Shown here one piece after another: positions 26,135 to 34,800 of a stretch of DNA of 64,000 bases. The notes beneath the pieces are model-generated. The model was given only the letters and a program-made list of their open reading frames with translations. It made no database searches and was not told where the DNA came from. The DNA is from Bosea vaviloviae (lineage in GTDB: Bacteria; Pseudomonadota; Alphaproteobacteria; Rhizobiales; Beijerinckiaceae): positions 5,943,001 through 6,007,000 of the forward strand of contig NZ_CP017147.1 of NCBI RefSeq assembly GCF_001741865.1, read 5' to 3'. Each line of letters begins with the position of its first letter. Positions within the stretch are counted from its first letter, which is position 1. A program made the position numbers and the translations under genes.

Positions 26135-27064
26135 GTGACGACCCTCCTGATCACGCATCCGGCCAGCCTCCAGCATGAGATGCCGCCCGGCCATCCCGAG
26201 CGCATCGAGCGCATTCGCGCCGTCGAGCAGGCGCTGGAGGATGAGCGCTTCGCGGGCCTGATTCGCGCGACCGCACCGCTGGGCCTGCTGGAGCAGGTCA
26301 CGCTTTGCCACCCGCCCGCCTTCGCGCAGGCCGTGATCGCGGCCAGCCCCGAAACCGGCCTCGTCCAAATCGACGCGGATACGCTGATGTCGCCGGGAAC
26401 GGTCGAGGCGGCGCTACGCGGCGTCGGCGCCGCGACCTTCGCCGTCGACGAGGTCATGCGCGGCGCCGTCGCCAACGCGTTCTGTGCCACGCGCCCGCCC
26501 GGCCACCATGCCGAGAGCGAAAAGGCGATGGGCTTCTGCTTCTTCAACAGCGCCGCGATCGCCGCCCGCCACGCCCAGAAGGCCCATGGCCTCGAGCGCG
26601 TCGCCATCGTCGATTGGGACGTGCATCACGGTAACGGCACGCAGGAGATCTTCTGGGATGATCCGAGCGTGCTCTACGCCTCGACCCACGAGATGCCGCT
26701 CTATCCCGGGACCGGCGCCCCCTCCGAGCGCGGCCAGCACGGCACCGTCGTCAACGCCCCCTTGCGGGCCGGCGACGCCTCCGAGGAGTTCCGCGAGGCC
26801 TTCGAGGCAGCGCTGCTGCCGCGGATCGAAGCCTTCGTGCCCGACCTCATCATCATCTCGGCCGGCTTCGACGCGCATTGGCGCGACCCGCTCGCCAATA
26901 TCAATCTGAAGGAAGCCGACTTCACCTGGGCGACGCAGAAGCTGATGGAGATCGCCGACCGCCGCGCCAAGGGGCGCGTCGTCTCGGTCCTGGAAGGCGG
27001 CTACGATCTCCAGGCCCTGTCGCGCTCGGCCGCCGCGCATGTCATGGCGCTGATGCGGGGTTAG
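26135..27064 (+). CDS. Histone deacetylase-family hydrolase (acetoin utilisation/acetylpolyamine type)
   Basis: The 309-residue protein has the zinc-dependent deacetylase fold: HPERIERI, RPPGHHAESEKAMGFCFFN with the paired active-site histidines, IVDWDVHHGNGTQ with metal ligands, YPGTG and ISAGFDAHWRDPL with the last aspartate, and VLEGGYDL. Bacterial members remove acetyl groups from polyamines or proteins. The start is GTG 26135. It is a single gene between an L,D-transpeptidase (divergent) and a convergent LysR gene. Confidence 0.92.
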   Translation: MTTLLITHPASLQHEMPPGHPERIERIRAVEQALEDERFAGLIRATAPLGLLEQVTLCHPPAFAQAVIAASPETGLVQIDADTLMSPGTVEAALRGVGAATFAVDEVMRGAVANAFCATRPPGHHAESEKAMGFCFFNSAAIAARHAQKAHGLERVAIVDWDVHHGNGTQEIFWDDPSVLYASTHEMPLYPGTGAPSERGQHGTVVNAPLRAGDASEEFREAFEAALLPRIEAFVPDLIIISAGFDAHWRDPLANINLKEADFTWATQKLMEIADRRAKGRVVSVLEGGYDLQALSRSAAAHVMALMRG

Positions 27065-27087
27065 AGCGACGCCCGCTCCATTGCAGG

Positions 27088-27987
27088 TTACGTCATGAGC
27101 TTCGGCAGGGTAGCCGCCAATGCATCGACAGCGAGGCGAACCTTCAGTGGCAGGTGAGGCGTCTGCAGCCACAGCGCATGGCAGTCATACAGAAACTCCG
27201 GCTGCTCCGGCAGAACCGGGACGAGCGTCCCGCTCTGCATACGCTCGCGGACGAGCCAGCGCGGAAGCCAGGCCAGCCCCATGCCGAGGGCAGCGGCCTC
27301 GGCGATCGCGTCGAGATCGTCGAGGCGCAGGCGGCTGGCCGGTGTGATCTCCAGCGCTGGCTCGTCCTTGCGCGGGAACAGCCACGGTCCAGTACGGCCC
27401 CCACGGCTGTAGAGGATAGCCTGGTGGCTGCCGATATCCTCGATCCGCAGCAACTCACCATGAGATGCCAGGTAGCCTGGTGACGCGCAGACGATCATGC
27501 GTTGGCGCGCGACACGCCGCGCCGTCACACCGGCCCTGTCCTCCAGAATCCCGGTTCGAATCGCCAGATCGTAGCTCCCATCCGAGATGTCATGGAGCGC
27601 GTCGCTGAGCGACAGATCGAGCTCAAGCGTCGCGTGGAGCTGCGCGAGTTCCAGCAGGACAGGGGCAACACAACATCGGCCGAAATGCACCGGCATGGAG
27701 ACGCGCAGCTTGCCGCGCGGCTGCGAGAACTGATCGGCGGCGAGCGCATCGGCAGCATCGGCCTCAGCGAGCACGACGCGGCACCGATCGTAATAGGCCC
27801 GCCCGAAATCCGACAGGCTCTGCCGGCGTGTGGTCCGGTTGATGAGCCGCACGCCAAGACGCTCCTCGAGAGACCGAACATGCTTGCCGACCATCGGCCC
27901 CGACAGGTCAAGCGCCTCGGCCGCTGCAGCGAACGACCCAAGGTCGACCGCCTTGACGAACACCGCCATGCTTGTAAGTCGGTCCAT
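27088..27987 (-). CDS. LysR-family transcriptional regulator
   Basis: The 299-residue protein begins with MDRLTSMAVFVKAVDLGSFA and a winged helix with LSGPMVGKHVRSLEERLGVRL, then a periplasmic-binding-like effector domain from about residue 90. The sequence is of the CrgA/DmlR-like subgroup. It is divergent from the quinone oxidoreductase gene with 105 bases between starts and is probably its regulator. Confidence 0.93.
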   Translation of the reverse strand: MDRLTSMAVFVKAVDLGSFAAAAEALDLSGPMVGKHVRSLEERLGVRLINRTTRRQSLSDFGRAYYDRCRVVLAEADAADALAADQFSQPRGKLRVSMPVHFGRCCVAPVLLELAQLHATLELDLSLSDALHDISDGSYDLAIRTGILEDRAGVTARRVARQRMIVCASPGYLASHGELLRIEDIGSHQAILYSRGGRTGPWLFPRKDEPALEITPASRLRLDDLDAIAEAAALGMGLAWLPRWLVRERMQSGTLVPVLPEQPEFLYDCHALWLQTPHLPLKVRLAVDALAATLPKLMT

Positions 27988-28092
27988 CTTTCAAAACCTT
28001 TGGTTTCGACTGATCTAACAATCTGACGATTTATCGCGATTCACGCCGCCGCCATAGCTGATTGATCCCCAATTATATGGAGTTGTCGTCAC

Positions 28093-29082
28093 ATGGCACG
28101 TGTCGTTCGTTTTCATGAGCACGGTGGACCGGAGGTATTGCGCATCGAGGCGCTCGATGTCCCACCACCCGGCCAGGGCGAGGTCCGGATCCAGATCAAG
28201 GCGCTCGGCCTCAACCGGGCCGAGGCGCTGCTCCGAGCCGGCGCCTATATCGAGATGCCGACCTTGCCATCAGGGCTCGGGCTTGAGGCCGCGGGCGTCA
28301 TCGAGACTGTCGGGGAGGGCGTGGCGGACTTTGCCCCGGGCGATGCCGTCAGCGTCATTCCCCCCATCTCGATGGTCCGCTGGCCTACTTATGGCGAGCT
28401 TGCGACCTTTCCCGCGGAGTTCATCGTCAAGCACCCGCAGTCGCTTGGCTGGGAAGCAGCGGCGGCCGTTTGGATGCCATATCTCACTGCTTATGGCGCG
28501 CTGATCGACCTCGCGGCACTCCGCCGGGAAGACGTCGTCGTGATCACCGCTGCATCGAGCGGCGTTGGGCTTGCGGCAATCCAGATAGCCAACAGGGTCG
28601 GTGCAACCACAATCGCAGTGACGCGAACCTCAGCGAAGAAGCAGGCTCTGATCGGAGCCGGGGCCGCCCATGTGGTCGCCTCAGCAGAGGAAGACCTGGA
28701 AGGCCGGTTAAACGAGATCGCCGGCGCAAAGGGGGTGCGGATCGTCTTCGACGCGGTCGGTGGCCCGTCGTTTTGGCCCTTGACGGCTGTGATGTCGCCG
28801 GGTGGCATGCTGATCGAATATGGCGGTCTAAGTCCCGACCCGACCCCCTTCCCCCTGTCGACGGTGCTCAGCAAGTGCCTGACGCTGCGCGGCTACCTTG
28901 TCCACGAGATCACGGGTGACCCGGTCAAGCTGGAGGCCGCCAAAGCATTCATCCTCGACGGACTGACCTCGGGCTTGTTCCACCCCATCATTGCCAGGAC
29001 TTTTCCGTTCGACCAGATCGTCGAAGCGCATCGCTTCCTGGAGTCGAACGAGCAGTTCGGCAAGGTCGTCGTGACGGTCTGA
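28093..29082 (+). CDS. Zinc-independent MDR-type alcohol dehydrogenase / NADPH:quinone oxidoreductase
   Basis: The 329-residue enzyme has the medium-chain dehydrogenase fold: VRFHEHGGPEVLRIE start, LGLNRAEALLRAG, the GLGLEAAGVIETVGEGV segment, and a dinucleotide motif in TAASSGVGLAAIQIA. The zinc-ligand cysteines and catalytic zinc site are absent, as in quinone oxidoreductases and enoyl reductase-like members. It is divergent from LysR and probably induced by a small electrophile or quinone. Confidence 0.9.
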   Translation: MARVVRFHEHGGPEVLRIEALDVPPPGQGEVRIQIKALGLNRAEALLRAGAYIEMPTLPSGLGLEAAGVIETVGEGVADFAPGDAVSVIPPISMVRWPTYGELATFPAEFIVKHPQSLGWEAAAAVWMPYLTAYGALIDLAALRREDVVVITAASSGVGLAAIQIANRVGATTIAVTRTSAKKQALIGAGAAHVVASAEEDLEGRLNEIAGAKGVRIVFDAVGGPSFWPLTAVMSPGGMLIEYGGLSPDPTPFPLSTVLSKCLTLRGYLVHEITGDPVKLEAAKAFILDGLTSGLFHPIIARTFPFDQIVEAHRFLESNEQFGKVVVTV

Positions 29083-29096
29083 GCATCGCGCGGCGT

Positions 29097-29210
29097 AGAG
29101 CAGGATGCGAAAAAGTGGGAACCGGTTTTCGCACCGATCCTGCTCTAATTCTTTGATGAGAGACGGATTCAGATTTCAGATCGGATCACTTGGTGATCAG
29201 ATCTGAAATC
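29097..29210. repeat. Two-hairpin composite repeat, copy B
   Basis: Hairpin 1 (29097-29147) pairs AGAGCAGGAT with ATCCTGCTCT around the GCGAAAAAGTGGGAACCGG core. Hairpin 2 (29172-29210) pairs GATTTCAGATC and GATCTGAAATC, with inner GATCAC/GTGATC. Copy C at 51881-51995 is a near-identical element in the opposite orientation, including the CTTTGATGAGAG spacer. It fills the space between convergent genes. Confidence 0.88.
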
Positions 29211-29237
29211 ATCCGGCTCGAGCGGCCGCAGACGCGC

Positions 29238-30515
29238 TCACTCCAGCGGCTGCGTATCCGCAATCTCGATCCCGAAGCCGCTCAACCCCACGAAGGAACG
29301 CGGCGAGGAGGCGAGGTTGACGATCGAGGCGACGCCGATGTCGCGCAGGATCTGTGCGCCCAGCCCAACCTCGCGCCATTGCTGCGTGCGCTGCGCGTCG
29401 GACCCATCCTCGACGCTCTTGATCGGCACGCCGGCCGAGCCGTCGCGCAGATAGATCAGCACGCCGCGGCCATCCTGCGCGAAGCGCTTCAGCGCACACT
29501 GGATCGAGGGCGCGCCGCCGAGCACATCGGCGACGACATTGGCCCTGTGCAACAGCGCCGGCACCTTCTCGCCATCGCCGATCTTGCCCATCACGAAGGC
29601 GAAATGCTGCGTGTCCTCGAAAGGCGTGATGTAGACATGCCCGGTCATCTCGCCGAAGGCGGTCTTCACGGGAAAGCTGTGCACCCGCTCGACCAGCTTC
29701 TCGCGCGACTGGCGATAGGCGATCAGATCCGCGACCGTGATCTGCTGCAATCCGTGCTTCTGGGCAAAGGCCGTGATCTGCGGCCCCTTCATCACCGTGC
29801 CGTCGTCATTGGCGAGCTCGCAGATCACGCCGACCGGCGGCAGGCTCGCGAGCTTGCAGAGATCGACGGCGGCTTCGGTATGGCCCGAGCGCATCAGCAC
29901 GCCGCCATCCTTGGCGATCAGCGGGAAGACATGGCCCGGCCGCACGAAATCGGCTGCGCCCATATTGCCGTTGGCGAGCGCACGCACCGTATTGCAGCGC
30001 TGCTCGGCCGAGATGCCGGTGGTCAGCCCATGCTTGACGTCGACCGTGACGGTGAAGGCGGTGCCGAGCGGGGCATCGTTCGACGACACCATCGGGTCGA
30101 GCCGTAGGCGGCGCGCCTCGCTCGATGTCAGCGGCGCGCAAACGATGCCGCAGGTGTTGCGGATGATGAAGGCCATCTTCTCCGGCGTGCAGAGCGAGGC
30201 GGCAACGATGAGATCGCCCTCGTTCTCGCGGTCGTCGTCATCGGTGACGATGACGATGTCGCCGCGCGCGAAAGCCTCGATGGCCTGGGTGACATTGCTG
30301 GACATGACAGCCTCCCGCGGCCCGACAAGGCCGAGAAAATCATTGGGGGTGACGGAACCGCCCGTGGCGGCGGCGATACGCTCGGCGCTTTCGCGCGAGA
30401 TCCAGGCGCTCTGATCGTTGCAGAGCGCGGTGACGCTCGCCGGCGACAGCCCGACCTGCCGCGCAAAGGCGCTGCGGCCGATCTTGTTCTGCTGGAGCCA
30501 GGCGTCGAGTTTCAT
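29238..30515 (-). CDS. ribB: HTH-RibB-RibA-like fusion: 3,4-dihydroxy-2-butanone 4-phosphate synthase (RibBX type)
   Basis: The 425-residue protein has three parts. Residues 1-65 form a Cro/YdaS-like helix-turn-helix (SAFARQVGLSPASVTALCND). Residues 71-275 are a full RibB domain, with DDDDRENEGDL, GIVCAPLT, RPGHVFPL and GHTEAAVDL, making dihydroxybutanone phosphate for riboflavin. Residues about 280-425 resemble GTP cyclohydrolase II (RVHSFPV, GRGVLIYLRDG, GLGAQILRDIG) but lack the zinc-binding cysteine cluster after the HR..V.DV.G region, so this half should not have RibA activity. RibB with a degenerate RibA tail is known as RibBX in proteobacteria. ATG at residue 71 could be an internal start that omits the HTH. 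No FMN riboswitch was seen upstream. Confidence 0.9.
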   Translation of the reverse strand: MKLDAWLQQNKIGRSAFARQVGLSPASVTALCNDQSAWISRESAERIAAATGGSVTPNDFLGLVGPREAVMSSNVTQAIEAFARGDIVIVTDDDDRENEGDLIVAASLCTPEKMAFIIRNTCGIVCAPLTSSEARRLRLDPMVSSNDAPLGTAFTVTVDVKHGLTTGISAEQRCNTVRALANGNMGAADFVRPGHVFPLIAKDGGVLMRSGHTEAAVDLCKLASLPPVGVICELANDDGTVMKGPQITAFAQKHGLQQITVADLIAYRQSREKLVERVHSFPVKTAFGEMTGHVYITPFEDTQHFAFVMGKIGDGEKVPALLHRANVVADVLGGAPSIQCALKRFAQDGRGVLIYLRDGSAGVPIKSVEDGSDAQRTQQWREVGLGAQILRDIGVASIVNLASSPRSFVGLSGFGIEIADTQPLE

Positions 30516-30594
30516 GAGCGCAAGCTAATGCGCGACAGCTTCAGTTACAATGAAGCTGCGAGATATTTTCAGTATTGCTGAAATGCATACCCCC

Positions 30595-30693
30595 GCCGTC
30601 ATGCTCGGGCTTGACCCGAGCATCTCTTGCCGGAACAAGCACCCTCCTCTGCCAGAGGTTCTCGGGTCCGCTGCGCGGCCCGAGAATGACGGC
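30595..30693. repeat. Palindromic intergenic repeat of a third sequence type
   Basis: GCCGTCATGCTCGGG at the left pairs with CCCGAGAATGACGGC at the right, with a smaller hairpin (GCTCGGGCTTGACCCGAGC) inside the left arm. It ends two bases before the aroC stop codon and resembles the elements at 14965 and 25034 in layout more than in sequence. It may terminate aroC transcription. Confidence 0.75.
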
Positions 30694-30695
30694 CG

Positions 30696-31814
30696 CTACG
30701 GCTGAAACGGCCAGCGCGGTTCCACCACGCCGACCTGCGCGCGGTGGCGCAGATACTGGTCCGCCAGCACGCAGGCGACCATCGCCTCGCCGACCGGCAC
30801 GGCACGGATGCCGACGCAGGGGTCGTGGCGGCCCTTGGTGAACATCTCGGCCTCGCCGCCGGTCCGCGTCACGGTCGCCCGCGTCGCCAGGATCGAGGAG
30901 GTCGGCTTCACCGCGAAGCGCGCCACGATCGGCTGCCCGGTCGAGATACCGCCCAGCACGCCGCCGGCATGGTTCGACAGGAACAACGGCCGGCCGTCAT
31001 TGCCGGCGCGCATCTCGTCGGCATTCTCTTCCCCCGACAGCTCGGCAGCACCGAAACCGTCGCCGATCTCGACGCCCTTGACCGCGTTGATGCTCATCAA
31101 GGCGGCAGCGATCTCCGCATCGAGCTTGCCATAGATCGGCGCGCCCAGCCCTGCCGGCACGCCCTCGGCGACGATCTCCAGCACCGCGCCGATCGAGGAG
31201 CCGGATTTTCTGATACCGTCGAGATAGCTCTCGAACAGCTTGGCCGCCTTGGCGTCGGGGCAGAAGAACGGGTTGTTGCCGATCTCGTCCCAATCCCAGT
31301 TGTTGCGGTCGATCTTGTGCGGACCCATCTGCACCAGCGCGCCGCGCACCACCATGCCGGGCACGACCTTGCGCGCGATCGCGCCGGCCGCGACCCGCAT
31401 CGCGGTCTCGCGCGCCGAGGAGCGCCCGCCGCCACGATAGTCGCGAATGCCGTATTTCACGTCATAGGTGAAATCGGCATGGCCGGGCCGGTACTTGTCC
31501 TTGATGTCCGAATAATCCTTCGAGCGCTGGTCGACATTGTCGATCATCAGCCCGATCGAGGTCCCGGTCGTGACCTGAACGGCATCGCTCTCCCGCGCGA
31601 AGACGCCCGAGACGATCCGCACCTGGTCCGGCTCCTGGCGCTGGGTGGTGAAGCGCGACTGGCCGGGCCGGCGGCGATCGAGCTCGACCTGGATGTCCGC
31701 CTCGGTCAGCGGCAGCAGCGGCGGGCAGCCATCCACGACGCAGCCGATCGCCGGCCCATGGCTCTCGCCGAAGGTCGTGACGCGGAAAAGATGGCCGAAG
31801 GTGTTGTGTGACAT
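30696..31814 (-). CDS. aroC: Chorismate synthase
   Basis: The 372-residue enzyme catalyses the last shikimate step, 5-enolpyruvylshikimate 3-phosphate to chorismate, with reduced FMN. It shows the three family signatures: [14 protein letters not shown] near the N terminus, [24 protein letters not shown] in the middle, and [17 protein letters not shown] near the C terminus. Length is typical for the bacterial monofunctional enzyme. It follows the NRPS gene with a 73-base gap on the same strand, with no functional link evident. Confidence 0.97.
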   Translation of the reverse strand: MSHNTFGHLFRVTTFGESHGPAIGCVVDGCPPLLPLTEADIQVELDRRRPGQSRFTTQRQEPDQVRIVSGVFARESDAVQVTTGTSIGLMIDNVDQRSKDYSDIKDKYRPGHADFTYDVKYGIRDYRGGGRSSARETAMRVAAGAIARKVVPGMVVRGALVQMGPHKIDRNNWDWDEIGNNPFFCPDAKAAKLFESYLDGIRKSGSSIGAVLEIVAEGVPAGLGAPIYGKLDAEIAAALMSINAVKGVEIGDGFGAAELSGEENADEMRAGNDGRPLFLSNHAGGVLGGISTGQPIVARFAVKPTSSILATRATVTRTGGEAEMFTKGRHDPCVGIRAVPVGEAMVACVLADQYLRHRAQVGVVEPRWPFQP

Positions 31815-31887
31815 GGGCAGCCTGACGCGGGTTCGTGTCAGGCTCTTAGTCCCACAGCCGGAGAGCGGTCAAACCCGCCCGGCTGCC

Positions 31888-34800
31888 TCAATGCCCCGCC
31901 GGTGCCTTCGCCGGCACTGCAGGCGCCCCCTCCCAGCGCGTATGCGCCGGCAGGTTCTCGCCCTTCATGATCACGGTCAGCAGGCCGATCTGGGCGTAGT
32001 CGCCGACATGGGTGTCGTAGAGCACGGTCGCGCCCGCGCCGACGCAGACGCCCTTGCCGAGATGGACCCGGCCGACCTTCATGACGCGATCCTCGTAGAG
32101 ATGCGTCTGCAGGGCGGAATGGGCGTTGATGGTGCAGAAATCACCCATCTTGACGCAGTCGAACTCGGTGATGTCGGTGGTGTCGAGCCAGCAGCCCTTG
32201 CCGAACTTGGCGCCGAACAGCATCAGGAACCAGGGCAGGAACGGCGTGCCGCGCAGATAGTCGAACAGCACCTTGCCGCCCAACCCCCAATACAGCACCG
32301 CCACGGCCTCGGTGCGCATCGCCCACCACGACCACATCGGCTTCATCACCGGCCTGTAGACGCCCATCATCAGCCATTTGATCGCGGCGCAGATCAGCGC
32401 CTGCGTGATCGCGATGACCATGGCGACAGCGGTGAAGGAGACCGCAAGGCCGAGCCAGTCCTGATGGTTGATCTCACGCTGCAGCACGAGATCGACCGCG
32501 ATCGTACCGAAGGTGATGAACAGCATCGCCGGGAACGAGGTGTGGAGCGCCTCGAAGGCGCCGCGCGCGAACTGCTTGCGCAATGACGGCTTATAGGTCC
32601 AGTCGGCGCCGAGATCGACCTTCTGGCGCGTCGGCAGGCGGATCGGCGGCGAGCCGAACCAGGTGTCGCCTGCTTGCATCAACTCGTTGGCGGGCGGCTT
32701 CGACTTGATGCCGATCAGCACGCGGTCGGGAATGACGGCGCCCGGCGGCACGACGGCGTCGTTGCCGACGAAGACCTGATCGCCCGTCCGGGTCATGTCG
32801 AGCCGCATATAGCCGCGCCGCATGTCCTCGTCGCCGAAGACGACCTCGTCGGCGATGAAATTGCCGGCGCCGATGCCGGTGAGATCGTAGCGACCCGAGA
32901 GGTTGGTCGAGATTTCGGCACCCTGGCCGATGCGCGCACCCATGATGCGGTACCAGGCCCGCATATAGATCGTCGCAAACAGCGAGGACAGCGTCTCCAG
33001 CGTCACCTCGGTCGCCAGCGCCACGGTCCATTTGCGGGCGTAGAAGCCCGAATGGATCGAGTACGAGCCCGAGGTCACGCGCGGCAGGATGACCCAGCGC
33101 AGCCCCGCCATCAGCAAGACCGTGAAGGCGATCAAACCGATCGCCGTCGGCCAGGTCAGGATCGGCAGGTACCAGAGATAGCTGATCTCCGACCAGCTCG
33201 CGACCCAGTCGTCGATCTGGTCGAACAGCCAGAAGGCCGGGAAGATCGGCAGCAGGCTGACCGGCGGCAGCACGATCAGCATGGCGATGTAGAAGGCCGT
33301 CATCGCGGCGCGCCGGCGAGTGCTGGCCTGCGCCTGCGGCGGCAGCGAGGCGAGATCGACCATGCCGGTCTTGCGCGCGGGCGTGCCGTCCCAGATCTCG
33401 GCCTCGCCGACATGGGTCCCGGGCGGGATCGCGCTCAAATCGCAGATCTCGGCATGGTCGCCGATGACGCTGCCATGTCCGAACACGACGGAGGCGCCAG
33501 CCGAGACGTCCTTGCCGATGCTGATCTTGCCGAGGATCAGCTTGTCGCCTATCGCCTCGCCATTGGCGAAGGTGGTCTTGGAGCCGAGTGCTGTGCCTTC
33601 GCCGATCTCGATCAGGTCGATCGCGCCGGCCTCGTAATCCGAGATGATGACGTCGCGGCCGACCTTGGCGCCAAGCAGGCGCCAGTAGAACCGCATCACC
33701 GGCGTGCCCTGGAGCCATTTGATGTGCACGAGTCCGGCGACGCGCGCCGCGAACCACCAGCGGAAATAATAGACGCCCCAAAGCGGATAGACGCCCGGCT
33801 TGGTCCGGCCGAGGACGATCCATTTCAGCGCGATCGCGATCAGCCCGGTCACGATGGTGATCGCGACATAGACGCCGAGCAGCGCGAAAACCTGGCCGGT
33901 CAGCGACAAATCCTCGCCCGACATGATCATGTAGGTGACGAAGATGCCGAGCCATTGCGCGGTCGACAGGCCGATGATGATCGGCAGCACCACGGCCTGG
34001 GCGAGGCCGCAGAGGAAACGGCGCAGGAACGGCGGTGGCGTGAAGGAGAGGTCCTGGACCTCCGCGATGCCGCGCCCGTCGAGCAGCGCCGCCATGCCGC
34101 GCAGGGTGCGCGCGCCATAGACGTCCTGCAGCGTGATGCCGGCATAGGCCGGCGTCTCGCGCACGATCGAGATGAAGCGCGCGGCCAGCAGCGAGTGACC
34201 GCCGAGATCCAAGAAGAAATCGGCGTCGAGCGGCAGGCTGGCCGCGCCCAGCACGCGCTTGGCGGCGTCCAGCAGCGCCGCTTCCGTCGCATTGCGCGGC
34301 GGCTCCTGCTCGCCGGCCGCGCTCGGCGCCGTCAGCGGCGCCGCCTTGAGCATCTTGCGATCGACCTTGCCGGAGACCATGCGCGGCAGCGAGCCCACAG
34401 CCTCGAAATGCGCCGGCACCATATAGGGCGGCAGCTTGTCTCGCAGCGCTGCGCGCAAGGCCGCGCCGTCAACCGCCACGCCTGGCTCGGCTACGACGAA
34501 GGCGACGAGCCGCTCGATCTCGTCATCGCTGCGCAGCACCACGGCGGCCTGATTGACGCCCGGCTCATCGGCGAGCTTCGACTCGATCTCGCCGAGCTCG
34601 ACCCGGAAGCCGCGGATCTTGATCTGATCGTCGATGCGGCCGTGGAAGACGATATTGCTGTCGGCATCAAGGCTGACCGCATCGCCGGAGCGATAGAGCA
34701 CCGGGTCGTCGATCCCGCCGAAGGGATTGGCGATGAACTTCTCGGCCGTCAGCTCGGGGCGACCATGATAGCCCTTGGCGACGCCGGGGCCGCCGATCAG

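Noticed and set aside
30516-30594. Possible FMN riboswitch upstream of the RibBX gene
   Set aside because: The space is short and none of the conserved FMN-aptamer blocks can be seen.
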